A stretch of DNA of 64,000 bases, taken from positions 17,977,610 through 18,041,609 of the forward strand of contig OX328123.1 of assembly GCA_946811695.1 (NCBI GenBank). The letters run 5' to 3'. This stretch comes from Gonocerus acuteangulatus (taxonomy: Eukaryota > Arthropoda > Insecta > Hemiptera > Coreidae). Under the pieces are notes generated by a model that saw only the letters and a program-made list of their open reading frames with translations, was not told the origin of the DNA and made no database searches. A program made the position numbers and the translations under genes. Positions 1 through 11,102 of this stretch are shown in pieces. Numbering within the stretch: the first letter of the stretch is position 1; each line of letters opens with the position of its first letter.

Positions 1-150
1 CGGGATGGAAAAGCTTAAAATAAAAACTTAGAGTCGAAAACCCGGCTTTTGTGTATTGCGCACAGAACAAAAAGGGTTGGTGGATTATTTTTTTTTTTAA
101 GTAGAATGAGAAAATGGCAAAAAAAATATGTGGAATCGAAAAAAGCTCTA

Positions 151-175
151 AAGAGAGAGAGAGAGAGAGAGAGAG
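151..175 (+). repeat. (GA)n microsatellite; 1-800 otherwise without gene
   Basis: Short GA tract. The first 800 bases contain a 65-codon frame at 253-450 without motifs and no repeat I can name. Confidence 0.7.
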
Positions 176-800
176 GGAGGAAGATCTACAGAAAAAAGCT
201 GGATGACTGAAGGGACAGGTAATAACGCCCTAGTAAGATAACGGACTTAACTGTGGCTATATCTCATTTTTCCAGTCGGGATGTGGAAGGGTGGGGGAGT
301 CCATATGGCCGTTTGTTTGGAGGGGGTTTTGGGTTAGAGCTTACTCCGCTGGTTCAGCGAATAATTACCTACCTTTTGTTCCCTTTAATTAGGTATATAA
401 TCGTAATGGGACAATGGGAAACCCTAAATCAGAAGACCGTTTCTCTCTAACAACGCCTCTAAACAGCCGCCGATTTGCAGGAGCTTTAGTTCAGATCCCC
501 GACAATTAATAGCTTAATTTAATGGGATTCGGTTCCGCTCCTCCTAGCGTTTTAAATGAAAATCATTTGGCTTTTAGATGACCGGCTGGCGTTATAATAC
601 AATCCAATTTGTGGAGGATTGTAAACTCAGTTTTAATGAGATTTGTTTTTGAGGGCAAAAATAATTAATCTAGTCAGGCATATTGAGCAGATATTTCAAA
701 ACATGCCAACAAAAGCTCTTTTGCATACTGCTTTATCTATTGTTCATCCCCACGAGAAATGTAAGGGAATTTCTCTTGTCATTCGCTAATATTTATGTTA

Positions 801-1006
801 TTTAAATTTTACCGTCCATTTATTACTAACTGACAATTTTAGAACGGGTAATCTATAGGTTACAACCAATTTCTAGCCAGGATGGGACTGATGCCTTTTC
901 TTTTTTCTAAAGGAAAGCCACCACCCCTAGTGGGAATTGAACCCACAACCATATGGCACGGAGTGTGAAGTGCTCACGGCTTAACACTCACGGCCACCGG
1001 GCCTCC
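801..1006 (-). mobile_element. SINE-B copy (tRNA-derived)
   Basis: Read on the minus strand: a tRNA-like head (GGCCCGGTGGCCGTGAG, then box B GGTTCAATTCCC), a body with GCATCAGTCCCATCCTGGC and a GGTTACCTATAGATTACCC-like core, and a tail ending near AATAAATGGACGG. Three other copies occur in the window (42660, 45899, 60070). The head is closest in layout to a tRNA with a long variable arm (Leu/Ser type), an inference. Confidence 0.8.
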
Positions 1007-1294
1007 ATTAGATAATATCAAAACTGGAAAATTACATACATGGTGCTAACCTGCACTTATGTACATAATTTGTTAAAACCAGCTGATTGAATTTTTTTTT
1101 TCTTTTCTTTTTTTAAGAAACAAAAAAATCTCTCTTGAGAAGAGAATGGACTGAGCAGACAATACATTAAAGTAGAATAAGGTAATTGGATTACATTAGT
1201 ACAACAGGCTAAGCTAAAGTCAATCAAAACCATTAAAATAATCAAAAGCATTTAAAAAACTTCCTGTAGAACAACGGGCTTCGATAATTCGTTC

Positions 1295-1546
1295 TTGGAA
1301 GGTGTGTTTCAATTGTTTGAAAAAGGACACAGAGTAGGAAACTGCCGTTCTAAATTTCGCTGCATCTACTGCAGGAATAAACACCATTCACTGATCCATC
1401 GAAGTGATCGTGGAGTCACCAAAGAGGAGGAACCGACTTATGATAAAAGAGAATCTCCAGCTCAAGACAAGTCCTCTAACGGTTTTGGCTCAGCCCAGAA
1501 ATCAAGCTCATGGAGCACCGTACTCCTCGGATCGTGCGTACTCTGA
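1295..1546 (+). pseudogene. BEL/Pao gag C-terminus with zinc knuckle
   Basis: The frame reads EKGHRVGNCRSKFRCIYC followed by KHHSLIH, which matches the double CCHC/CxxC knuckle at the end of BEL gag. The first cysteines of the expected knuckle are altered (VFQLFEKGH). The knuckle is in a different frame from the protease, although BEL gag-pol is normally one frame, so a frameshift lies near 1500-1510. The annotated ATG is just an internal codon. Confidence 0.75.
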
Positions 1547-2016
1547 TAAGAGGTTCAAGAGGTGATTTCAACATCGCACATGCTCTCCTCGACTCAGGCA
1601 GTCAAAACACCTTTATGACTTCCTCTCTCGCAAAGAAGATAGGTGCCAAGATTTGCCCTTCCAAGGTGTCCATCACAAGCCTCACAGGATCAACCTTTCC
1701 AGCGCACCTAGTGAAAGGATCCACGCACTGCGTTTTACGCCCACTCGCTGAAGACAAAGAGTTGAAGGACACATCGTTGGTCATCGATCAAATCACAACG
1801 AGTTTGCCAAGCATCAGTCTGCCAACATCGCTTTCCAGCAAGCTTCTAGATTTACCCTTGGCGGATCACCAATTTGGAGAATCTAAAACCATCGACATAC
1901 TGTTAGGAGGAGATGTCTTCCTTCAAATAATCTCCTTGGCGCATCCAAGCCCTCTGAGATCGAAGGTTTGTCGTTGTTGCCCACCACATTCGGACTCGTT
2001 GTCACCGGAACATTGA
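1510..2016 (+). pseudogene. BEL/Pao aspartic protease (DUF1758-like)
   Basis: LLDSGSQNTFMTSSLAKKIG carries the catalytic DSG, with Asp encoded at 1591-1593; LLGGDVF near 1900-1920 matches the second conserved glycine-rich strand. This region normally precedes RT in BEL polyproteins. It ends at a stop at 2014-2016, and RT-like coding resumes immediately in the same frame. Confidence 0.85.
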
Positions 2017-3100
2017 ATGATTATCCCTCTACCTCTCATCACTCATTCTTTATCAATTGAGGATGACATGAAGTTGTTTTGGGAGATTGAAAAGCCCAAA
2101 CCTGTTGACCGAACCGACTCGAAGACACTTTCTCGAAATGACGAGGGGAGATTCGTAGTGAGACTACCCTTCGAGGAAGGCGTTCCGATCGGCGACAACA
2201 GAGATATTGCATACCGCAGTTTCTACGCTCTGGAAACTAGATTCCGAAAGGACCCCGAGTTTTTTCATAAATATTCCGAATTCATGTAGGAATACAGCGA
2301 CCTCGGACATATGTCTCCTGCAAAAACTAAGTCCTCGTATCTCATCCCTCACCATGGCGTTTGGCAGGAGGGCCCCCACGGCGACATAAAGCTGAGGGTA
2401 GTTTTCGATGCGTCATGCCCTTCGTCATCAGGTTACAGTCTCAAAAACGCCCTCCTATCGGGACCCAAGCTACAAGAAAACTTGTGCAACATTTTGATCA
2501 GGTGTCGCCGCTATGCCATTCCTCTATGTGCAGACATGGTTAAGATGTATCGCCAAGTTGTCTTTCACGAAGAAGACAGAAAATTCCAGCACATCCTGTG
2601 GCGCGATTCACCCAACAAGGCAATTCAGATAATGTAGCTTAATACTGTAACATATGGGCTTAAGTCAAGCGCATATCAAGCTCTTCGAACCGTAAGGCGA
2701 CTTGTAGAAATCCACGGGTCAGAATTCCCCTTAGCCGCAAGTCGCGTTTTGGAAAACTGCTACGTTGACGACCTGTGCAGCGGAGCTGATACCATAGAAT
2801 AACGGTTTATTCGCAAAAGGCGGATTTACCCTAAGCAAGTGGGCTTCAACCGAACCAATGCTCCTTCCTGCCAAAGAACAACATAGCGAATCTGTAGCCA
2901 TCAAAATCGACAACTCTACCAAAATCTTAGGTCTACTTTGGCGTTCATCTAATGATTCTTTTTCCTATTCGGTCAAACCTCCTCATCCTTGTCCGGTCAC
3001 CAAACGGCACATGTTGTCCTCAATATCGCGCATCTTTGACCCACTTGGACTGCTTGCTCCTGTAGTTTTCACCGCCAAGTCACTGCTTCAAGAGGTCTAG
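2017..3100 (+). pseudogene. BEL/Pao reverse transcriptase, disrupted
   Basis: LRVVFDASCPSSSGYSLKNA (about 2395-2450), LCADMVKMYRQV with the first catalytic Asp at 2533, and YVDD at 2761-2772 are the palm motifs of BEL/Pao RT. In-frame stops occur at 2287-2289 and 2635-2637, another closes the frame just after YVDD, and the connection domain (KWASTEP, RIFDPLGLLAPV) continues in a shifted frame from about 2810. It cannot make an active enzyme. Confidence 0.9.
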
Positions 3101-3276
3101 AAAGCTAAGACCGACTGGGACGAAGAACTCCCAAACCATCTCCAAGCTGCCTGGATGGAACTTACAACCGATTGGCTAGTCCTGTCTTCTATCTCGATTC
3201 TACGATGCATCACTGAACCCCTATCTGTTCGCCGATTGGTTGGCTTCTGTGATCATCAAAGGGATACAGTGCTGCG

Positions 3277-3870
3277 TTGTACTTGCACTCTATGAGCTCA
3301 GATGGCGTAGTCAAGGTCTCGCTTGTCAAAGGCAAAACCAAAATGGCTCCTTTAAAGTTTACCTCTATCCCTCGTCTTGAACTCTGCGGAGCTGTTCTAT
3401 TATCTCGTCTTGTGTCCTCAGTCCCGCAGTCTATTGCCACCAGTGTGACTTGCTTCTCCGACTCTAAAGTAGAGTTTTTGCTCAACTCCCGTCCATTGTG
3501 TGCTCTGACCAAGGACGCACAGAATTTTGAGTTCCTAACCCCCGGACTGATTGGCGCTCCTCTTGGTTCCCTACCAGACTGTTCAACGGAGAATAAGCTG
3601 ACTCATGCTCATCCTCCCCGATGGAAGGCGATAAAAGCTCAAATTACCTCCATATGGACAAGATGGCGAAAGGAATATCTCCATCATCTTCAATCTCGAA
3701 CCAAGTGGAGAAAGAATCAACCCAGTATTAAATCAGGAGACCTAGTGATCCTTGTGGAAAGAAGACCACTTCTAGGACAATGGCCCGTAGGAAGAGTCAC
3801 ATCCACTTACCCTGGTTGCGACGGAATCATTCGCGTTGTGGATGTCCTAACCCCTCCGGCAAGACTTTAA
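3277..3870 (+). pseudogene. Deletion fusion: RNase H start joined to integrase C-terminus and DUF5641-like tail
   Basis: The frame begins with BEL RNase H sequence (KTKMAPLKFTSIPRLELCGA...CFSDSK). Near 3467-3475 it jumps to the end of the integrase region (LNSRPLCALTKDAQNFEFLTP) and continues into the DUF5641 tail (WKAIKAQ...SGDLVILVE...LGQWPVGRV). The distal RNase H and the integrase DDE core are absent, yet the frame stays open across the junction: an internal deletion of a multiple of three bases, or chance. Confidence 0.8.
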
Positions 3871-4232
3871 CTAGGGCAGTTACGTCCCTTGTTCCACTAC
3901 TTCATGCTGAAACGGAAGATCGTTCAGCTAGTTGAATGTCCAAGTTTGGCTCTCTTGTTTTTGTTATTTTTCTTTATTATGGAATTTGTTTATTTTGTCC
4001 TTATTATTATTTTGTCCTTATTGCAAATATTTTATTGGAAGTCATTTAATTTGTATTTGGTGCACCTATTTAACACCACATATTAGAAGTTTTTATCCTC
4101 ATTATTGTATTTTTGTTTTCTTCTTCTCACGTCCGTAAAACGTTGTTTGTAGGTTGAACTATTTGTATGTACCATTGTATTATTTTCCATTTTTTTTCAT
4201 TGTAAATTAGCTTCAACTAATTTAGGTGGGCG

Positions 4233-4440
4233 GATTGTTCGCGGAACGCCGCTCATTGAGAAGCTTCCCCCGTCAAGTGCTGCACGCTAGCCGCGTGCTT
4301 GGGAACTATCTGGCCGTGGAAGTACAAATTGCAAGAAGAGACATGTCCAGAACCTAGAGCAGTCAGTGTGGAGCTTCACTAAGTTTTTCTTCCTAAGTTT
4401 TACCCTAAAAATTATGGAGGAGTAAATATCAAAGCCACCC
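4233..4440 (+). repeat. Candidate BEL 3' LTR (5' part) with purine tract
   Basis: GGTGGGCGGAT just before 4233 fits a polypurine tract, and the following TGTTCGCGGAACGCC starts with TG as LTRs do. Without a 5' LTR the right boundary cannot be set; CA at about 4439-4441 is one possibility. Confidence 0.45.
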
Positions 4441-4520
4441 AGGCCGAGCACAGGGAGCAGGGATGGAGTTGGCCAGCCCTCGACGAATTTGGATAATCAG
4501 CAAGGGAGAAAATACAGCAT

Positions 4521-5272
4521 AGCATGTGATTAATAATAACAATGCCTCTGCTAAACATATGTAGTCAATTTATTTGTTATTCCACACATTGTCACCAATT
4601 TAAAACACAATTCTTCTCCCTCTGTGACTGATCCTCATGGTTTTCTCAAACTAGGGAGGCTTCCCTGAGCAAGCTGTTTCTCCACCTAGACTCAGTCCAT
4701 AGAGGTAGTACTTATCAAGTCAAGTTACAGTGGCCCAGCTCTCGTGACGTCACACTCTTCTTGGTTTCTTTTCGTGACTGTCACCTTAAGTATGATGTGT
4801 CTTAAATTGGTGATTATGTGTGAAATAACAAATAAAATGACTTTATGAGACTAATAATAATAATGTCTGTGTTAAACAAATGTAGAAAATAAAGTTATAA
4901 ATGATATTTATCTTATTGTCTACCCAGATCATTAATAAATGAATGAAGAACATATTGTGATTCAATTAGAGAATGTAAAGAAAGAAAATCTAAAAGGTGA
5001 TTGAGAGACAACATGAGAATTTACATCCAATTATTTTATTTTATTAATTCTATTATTGTATCATGTTTATCTCTCAATTACCTTATAGATTTTCTTTCTT
5101 TACATTCTCTAATTGAATCACAATATGTTCTTCATTCATTTATTAATGATCTGGGTAGACAATAAGATTCACATAAATATCATTTATAACTTTATTTTCT
5201 ACATATGTTTAACACAGGCATTATTATTAATCACATAAAGTCAATTTATTTGTTATTCCACACATTATCACC
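4521..5272. mobile_element. Nested palindromic MITE complex
   Basis: 4809-5272 is a near-perfect ~464-bp hairpin: GGTGATTATGTGTGAAATAA at the left pairs with TTATTCCACACATTATCACC at the right, and the arms run to a short loop near 5010-5050. A third partial arm at 4521-4604 repeats the same end and pairs with 4802-4842, so a second insertion or an unequal event left an extra end. No coding capacity. Confidence 0.85.
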
Positions 5273-5299
5273 AGAGTTCCTTCCACATGTGTTTTACGG

Positions 5300-5780
5300 C
5301 GTTATTCAGGACTCAACATAACAAATATATTTACTGATGGCTCCAAAACCTCCTAAGGTGTTGGCTCTGTAGTTCTAATTAACCAAGAAATTCATATTTT
5401 TTTCACTAAATAAAATCTCTTCCATATTCACGGCAGAAATTCTTGCCTATAGCAATGGCAATGAGAACCTTCTCTGTAAGAACTCTTTATCAGCTCTAAT
5501 GGCTATAAGTAATCATTATTCTAAACACCCATGTGTGAATAGAGTAATTGAAGCTAAAGATTCAGAGAAACGGACTCGAAGTTAATTTTATATGGATTTC
5601 AAGTCATTGTGGAATACCTAAAAATGGAAAAGTGGATCAGGCAGCTAAAGTAGCTACTTCTGAAGGAGTAGAATTTTACCAATTATCATGAAATGATTTC
5701 TTGTCTTATTTTAAAAGTCAAATTCAAACAGCCTGGATGTAGAACAATTTATAAGGCTAGTTTGCGTCAAACTTAAGGAT
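5300..5780 (+). pseudogene. Non-LTR retrotransposon RNase H fragment
   Basis: IFTDGSKTS near 5325-5350, SIFTAEILAY near 5425-5450, and FIWISSHCGIPKNGKVDQAA near 5588-5645 are the conserved RNase H blocks (first catalytic Asp, Glu region, final HxGxxxN-like block) of I/Jockey-type LINEs. Stops and shifts separate them. No RT is attached. Confidence 0.7.
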
Positions 5781-6012
5781 ATTTTTAAATCCCCAAAAAA
5801 ACATAAATGTGAAATAGAGGCCAAGTTCCTGCCGCCACAAAGAAACACTCCCTTCCTCAAAAATATCCCCTCCTAAAACCCCCCAAAAACGCCTTACCAT
5901 TCTACACTCCAAAAAAGTAGTATGAGGTGGCGTATTAATTCAACCAAAAATATTTGCCTATACAAGAGATGATACAAGAAAGAAATGTCCAAGTTCATTA
6001 CTTGGAAGACCT

Positions 6013-6302
6013 TATAGTTACTTACTAATAACAGTAAATACACTTCAACTGACCTTTAAAAACAACAATAAAAATACTTATATCCAGTTACTAAAATATC
6101 ACTTTCCTCAACCAGGTATATTCTTAAACTTGGCAATGTTTAGTTTTTCTCTAAAGATAATTTCGGCACAAAAAAAACATTGCCAAGTTTAAGAATATAC
6201 CTGGTTGAGGAAAGTGATATTTTAGTAACTGGATATAAGTATTTTTATTGTTGTTTTTAAAGGTCAGTTGAAGTGTCTTAACTGTTGTTAGTAAGTAATT
6301 AT
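6013..6302. repeat. 290-bp palindrome (MITE-like)
   Basis: TAGTTACTTACTAATAACAG at the left end pairs with GTTAGTAAGTAATTA at the right; arms of ~125 bp meet around a ~35-bp loop near 6150-6175. No coding content. Confidence 0.85.
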
Positions 6303-6366
6303 ACACTGAACCCCTACGACTTTATTTACTACATTTAAGAAAGAAGTCAGAACTCTTTTTGTTAAG

Positions 6367-6613
6367 ATGCGTCGAAATGTTTTTTAAGACATCAAATATA
6401 GGTTCTCCTTACCAAGACGATTCATTTGATACCCCACGTGATGGGTATCAGAATAAATGATGGCATTTCGATGGAACAAAAAGTACAAAACGTCATAGGT
6501 AATATGACTCCCGTATCAAGACCTACCTGCGTGCCAAGTTTGGTCTAAATAGGCCAAACGGTGTGAATTTGTATAAGGAACAAACGTACAGACAGACAGC
6601 TGAAAGACCTTTT
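6367..6613 (+). repeat. Family-E repeat, left part (split by F1)
   Basis: Contains TTTGATACCCCACGTGATGG and one ~120-bp unit (GTATCAAGACCTACCTGCGT, CGGTGTGAATTTGTATAAGG, CAGACAGACAGCTGA). The unit breaks at 6613 and resumes after 7322, so the F1 element inserted into it. Confidence 0.75.
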
Positions 6614-6743
6614 AGCACTTTCCTCCGAAGGAAAGTAGCTATTGAGGTTGGACTCATGACGGAATTTTTGAAAAATTTCTTCAAATCTTTATCGATCCTA
6701 CCTAGTAGACACCGAAAATGACCCCCGTTAAAATTTATATATA

Positions 6744-6794
<51 letters not shown>

Positions 6795-7322
6795 ACTAAA
6801 TCGGTTCATTAGAAGGGGGGGTTTACTCCGGACCCAAATTCCTAATATACTCATACCGGTCGTAATTTCTGCTGTATTGTAACGAAACGCGGGTGTATAC
6901 GTCGTGGGCACCTCATGAGAAAGAAGTGTTGTAAAAATGAGCTCAATCGGTCAATCGGAAAGCGGGGGTTTAATTTGTAATATTATTTCAATAGAAAAGC
7001 CTGTCAGACGTAGGTTCACAAAGCCGCCGCAAGGAGCGCTTTCTACCACTAGAGTGACTGTATCCTGTTCCTGCGTTAGATCAAAATACGATAATATGAG
7101 GTTTTTTGTATTTATTACGTAGTGTAATAGGTACCATGTGTAAACATAACTCTGGAAGCAAATTAATAATTGATCAGTTACTCATTACAAATTTAAAAGA
7201 GAACTATTCATGTTTGTATTTTATTTATGTAGGATATTTTAAGCAAATTGTTCTGGAAAGCAGTCTACACTACCCCAAATCTGAGGAAAGTGCTTAGTTA
7301 TGCAGCTCCTGCGTGACGGCCT
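6614..7322 (+). mobile_element. F1 repeat element (AGCACTTTCC...GAGGAAAGTGC family)
   Basis: Begins AGCACTTTCCTCCGAAGGAA, a subterminal hairpin, then CGAAAATGACCCCCGTTAAA, a (TA)n tract (about 6739-6786), a GGGGGGGTTTACTCCGGACC segment, and ends with GAGGAAAGTGC, a GCAGCTCCTGC mini-hairpin and GTGACGGCC. Flanks suggest a short T-rich duplication (TTTT). Copies at 13407, 28245, 41329, 51165 and 54378 share this layout. No transposase; superfamily unknown. Confidence 0.8.
6739..6786. repeat. (TA)n microsatellite, example of the F1-internal type
   Basis: Comparable tracts lie at 13471-13526, 33761-33846, 34242-34302, 36694-36753, 37624-37735, 41452-41513, 52196-52241, 53268-53313, 55148-55202, 55362-55427 and 57319-57346. 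Confidence 0.97.
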
Positions 7323-7702
7323 TTTTTACCTAGCCTAGTGCATTCCCCGGACCAAGGCCTACCTGTGTGCCAAGTTTGGTCAAAATCGGTCAAATGGTGT
7401 GAATTTGTGTAAGGAACAAACATGCAGACAGACAGCTGATAGACGATTTTGACTAGCCTATGACATTCCCCGGATAAAGACCGACATGTGTGTCAAATTT
7501 TGTCAAAATCGGTCAAACGGTGTGTATTTGTATAAGGAACAAACAGACAGACAGCTGATAGACAATTTAACCTGGCCTATGATTCTCCCCGTATCAAGAC
7601 CCATCTGTGTCCCAAGTTTGGTCAAAATCGGTCAAACGGTACGGATTTGTAAGAGGAACAAACATACAGACAGGCAGCTGGTATACGATTTTTACCGAGC
7701 CT
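7323..7702 (+). repeat. Family-E ~120-bp unit, three tandem copies
   Basis: TAGCCTA-type starts at 7331, 7454, 7573 and 7697 give periods of 123, 119 and 124 bp. Each unit holds CAAGTTTGGTCAAAATCGGT and ends in GACAGACAGCTGATAGACG-like sequence. Confidence 0.88.
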
Positions 7703-8200
7703 ATATGCGTCTAATTGTTTCTTAAAACATCAAATATATGTTCTTCATACCTAGACAATTCATTTGATACCCCACATCATGGGTTTCGGACGGAATGATG
7801 GGTTTCCGAAGGAAGTACAAAACTGGCACGCCCCCGCCCCGGAAGCGGAGTCAAACATAACTTTTCGGCCTTTTTTCCTTTAATAACGTCTTCATATCTA
7901 TCTTCGTGCGAAATTTCAAGTCTCTAGCATCATGGGAAGTGCCTAATAATTTTGATGAGTCAGTGAGTGAGTGAGTCCTATAAATCCCGATTTTCGATCG
8001 CTTATATCTCAGAAACTATTCGATGTAGAATTATGAAAATTTCCAGTTTTTCTCACATCTAGTAGTATAATACCTGTGCAAAATTTCATTACTTTATCTT
8101 TACCTGGTTGAAAGTTATGAGAGGGTAAAAATCGGCTCTAAGACCGCCTGTAATATACACACAGTATGCTTAGGCCGGAACTTGGCCTGGCGCACTACCG
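7703..8200 (+). repeat. Repeat-derived sequence continuing family E
   Basis: TTTGATACCCCACATCATGG repeats the block seen at 6430. The rest (AGTCAGTGAGTGAGTGAGTC, TATATCTCAGAAACTATTCG) looks like diffuse arthropod repeat sequence; no gene seen. Confidence 0.5.
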
Positions 8201-8202
8201 TG

Positions 8203-9170
8203 CGCCTAGATATATTTGACAAAATATAAATGATTGTTGAACGATCGTATTCTTCCTTTAATCTACTCTATAAAACAAATGAATTGGTGAAAGAATCATG
8301 TCGATAGACTATAGTAGAAAATAGGAGAGGAGAGGTGGTTCTTGCTCGGCTGAGGATAGGCCACACAATACTGACCCATTCCTATCTGATGTATAGTTTC
8401 AATCAAACATATCTTCACTGAATGCCGTGTCTACGAGAATGAAAGGTCTCTATTTGACCTCATCGGTAATTTGGGTGAAGGTATGGGTGATGACTCCATT
8501 AACAAGGGAACATCCCCAAGTGTCCGGAGCCGATTTTGATGAAACTTTGTGTATTTATTAAACAATTGAAAATAATCGATACGTATTTTTTTATATCGGC
8601 CCAATCGCACGTTTAAAGGGTGAAAACACCCTTCCAAAGAACACTTAAAATATTCTAACAAGGGGATTATACAGTGGTGGGGTCACCGATTTGGTCCATT
8701 TGATTTCTGGCGATTCTACGTACATCGAAAAATAGGTGTCACGTGTCCGAGCGTTCCGTCCAATACGCCTTAGGAGCTGAGAAATAAAATAAAATAGGTG
8801 GAAAATGCTTTATTTTATATATCGAGTTTAGAAAATGATATCGACATGATTCTTTCACCAATTCATTTGTCTTGTCAAATATATTTAATAATATCCTTAC
8901 GTTTGACGCAAACTAGCATTATAAATTTGTCTACACCAAAAATAATAGAAGATTTAAAATCATCACCCCAAGAAACCCTAATGAGGTAAATATCGTTGAA
9001 AACATTAAATAATACTTTTTTCCTCCAATACCAAGAGATACTTCAGAGGAGGAAAAAAGTATTATTTTTTGTTTTCGTTGATATTTACCTCATTAGGATT
9101 TCTTGGGGTGCTGATTTTAAATCTGCTATTATTTTTTGTGTAGAAAATGTATGAGGCTAGTTAAAAAAAA
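8203..9170. repeat. Family-G repeat with internal palindrome
   Basis: CAAGGGGATTATACAGTGGT, GTCACCGATTTGG and ACGTGTCCGAGCG recur at 15397. 8205-8306 is an inverted relative of 8835-8885. A hairpin at 8932-9144 pairs CACCCCAAGAAACCCTAATG with its complement near 9090-9115. No coding content beyond the LINE scrap at 8325. Confidence 0.65.
8325..8450 (+). pseudogene. LINE C-terminal scrap
   Basis: EVVLARLRIGHTILTHSYLM is the conserved block after RNase H in Jockey/I-type LINE ORF2; the following CxxC knuckle is lost. Confidence 0.65.
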
Positions 9171-9949
9171 AGAAAAGTTCTTTCTACATTGTGGTATTTT
9201 TATGTGCCTCCCTTCATATTTTGCGTAATGTACAAAAATTATTTATGGATACAACATTCTAAAAGACATAAAAATTCAGAGAAATGATCAAAACCATGTC
9301 TTGCACCAATTTGTAAATGGTGGTATTGCAGTGAAGTAGGGGACAAAAGACATTTTCAAAAATAAGAAGAGAATCAGATAAGAACTATGTGAAAGGGGAG
9401 AGAAAGAGGATACCGAGCGTAATTGGTTAGATACCGAGCCACGTTATATAACAAGGGGATGAGAGGCGTCAAGTCGTAGAACAGACGCCATTTGCTGAAA
9501 GGACAGACTCAATAAAAGCTCTGTTACATGTTTTATGATAACGATCCTGGAAGCGCCGATAATCGACAGGGGCCGATGTGAATCGGGGACTCGGGAACTA
9601 TTTGTCCCATGGGACATGGTCCCGGCAGCTTTGTCACCTCAATAATTGATAGCAGCTATCTCCTTCCTAGGGTCCTTTTATCTCTAATCTCGTCTTTTAT
9701 TGGTCCCTTACACGAGATACTAATATACTCCCAAGGCGCCTTCTTCAGACGCCCTCTCCTATTCACATCACATTTACATAATGTGCCATCTGCTTCGTAT
9801 GGATTCTCGTTTTGTCATTTAATATTGGATAGATCTCTAGCTATTTTTTTTCTTCATTATTTATTTATTTAGTAGAGCACGACAATAAATCAGTACTTCC
9901 ATTTCGCAAAAACACTAAGAGGTTACCCAACGACAAACATTTTTTTTAA
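9171..9949. other. No gene recognised
   Basis: AT-rich with a moderately GC region at 9540-9770. An open frame of 87 codons at 9609-9872 has no recognisable motif. I see no known repeat here. Confidence 0.5.
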
Positions 9950-10072
9950 TTTTTTTTTTTTAATTATTTTTTTTTTAACGGTGCATCGACAAATCTGGGA
10001 CGTTAGCGCCGACATCTAGGGTGCAGCGAGGAATTTTCTCAACGAGCACTGAGATGAGAAAATTCCTGCCGC
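9950..10072 (-). mobile_element. SINE-A body, 5'-truncated and diverged
   Basis: The minus strand reads GGAATTTTCTCATCTCAG, GCACCCTAGATGTCGGCGC and GATGCACCGTT followed by an A-rich tail interrupted by T. More substitutions than in the copy at 16338, so older. Confidence 0.8.
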
Positions 10073-11102
10073 CTCACAGTGTAACGAAGTAGTGAGGATT
10101 ATGGACAAAAATCATTAACCACTAGTTATTTTCAAATAAACATTTTTATTAATTGAAATCAACTCAAAACAAGGTAACAACAGTATAATAATGCATACTA
10201 TACGGCTATAATAATGTTAATTGTAATATTAATAGAAATAATATAGCAGGTAATAATATTATTGATAACAATGTTATAACATATATTATAACTGTAACAT
10301 ATCGTATAATGTAGTAATAAACTCTTGTTTATGTCTGCTCTAAGGTAGCCAGAAGGGCCATCAGAACGAGAATATATTTTTTCTTGATAAAAATTAATAA
10401 CAATTTCTTTTAAATTGATATATTGTTTCAACCAGTATTTATGTAAGTTTTTTCTCTGCGGTGAACACGTTCCCACATTTTTTACATTTAATATAAGACT
10501 CAACTTGCAGTCTTTCTAATATTGCTTAATATTTCTTTAGGAGCATCCTGCAGATCAAATAGAATCATTTGCCCGAGGGTTGATACCGTTTTCTTGGATT
10601 TATCCACATTTTTTAAAATTTGGAAGAAAAAATAAATTGATGGATCTAAAAATAAAAATCTTTGGAATCGGCAAACGGCAAACTAAATTGCTGTCAGTAC
10701 ATTATACTTGATGTAAACTTTAACCTATAAAAACTTGTGATGTTTGCATCATCAAGCCATGTGGTCATGGGTTTGAAACAGTGAACCCGAACAGTTACAG
10801 AACAGTGAATTATCAGAAATCGTCAGTTTTGAAAAATTAAATTTTACATAAACGGACCGCAACGGAAAATCATTCTATCATCTGCGCATATTGTCAGTTG
10901 TTTGACAAGTGAATTCCTAAGCTAAATATGCTATATCCTCCACTGCTGCTTTCTCATATCTGGTTGCCGATAACTGCAGAGTCCATAAACTTAATTTTCT
11001 TAATATCTCTTAAGAAGAACGGTCAACATTGACTGGACTTAAGCAAGACTGCTCCTAAAAGCCATTTTCTTTTGTTTCAACAAATCTTTTAACAGTTTTA
11101 AG
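10073..11102. other. No gene recognised; AT-rich spacer
   Basis: Very AT-rich, with low-complexity ATTAATATT stretches near 10190-10320. No motif-bearing frame. Confidence 0.5.

Larger units (their letters stand above)
1285..4440 (+). mobile_element. BEL/Pao LTR retrotransposon remnant (5'-truncated, internally deleted)
   Basis: Order seen: gag zinc knuckle, aspartic protease, reverse transcriptase, start of RNase H, integrase C-terminus, DUF5641-type tail, purine-rich tract, candidate 3' LTR. This order and the DUF1758-like protease are typical of BEL/Pao. There is no 5' LTR or upstream gag; sequence before 1285 is unrelated. Stops at 2289, 2637 and about 2802, frame changes near 1510, 2810 and 3100-3277, and loss of the integrase core show a dead copy. 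Parts are listed separately. Confidence 0.9.

Noticed and set aside
4565..4842. Separate second MITE
   Set aside because: It pairs only with the start of the 4809-5272 hairpin, so it is treated as part of one complex.
6614..7291. PIF/Harbinger element with TWA target duplication, using GCACTTTCCTC / GAGGAAAGTGC as TIRs
   Set aside because: All copies share ~30 bp beyond GAGGAAAGTGC, so these inverted sequences are not both true termini. A T-rich duplication outside the longer unit fits better.
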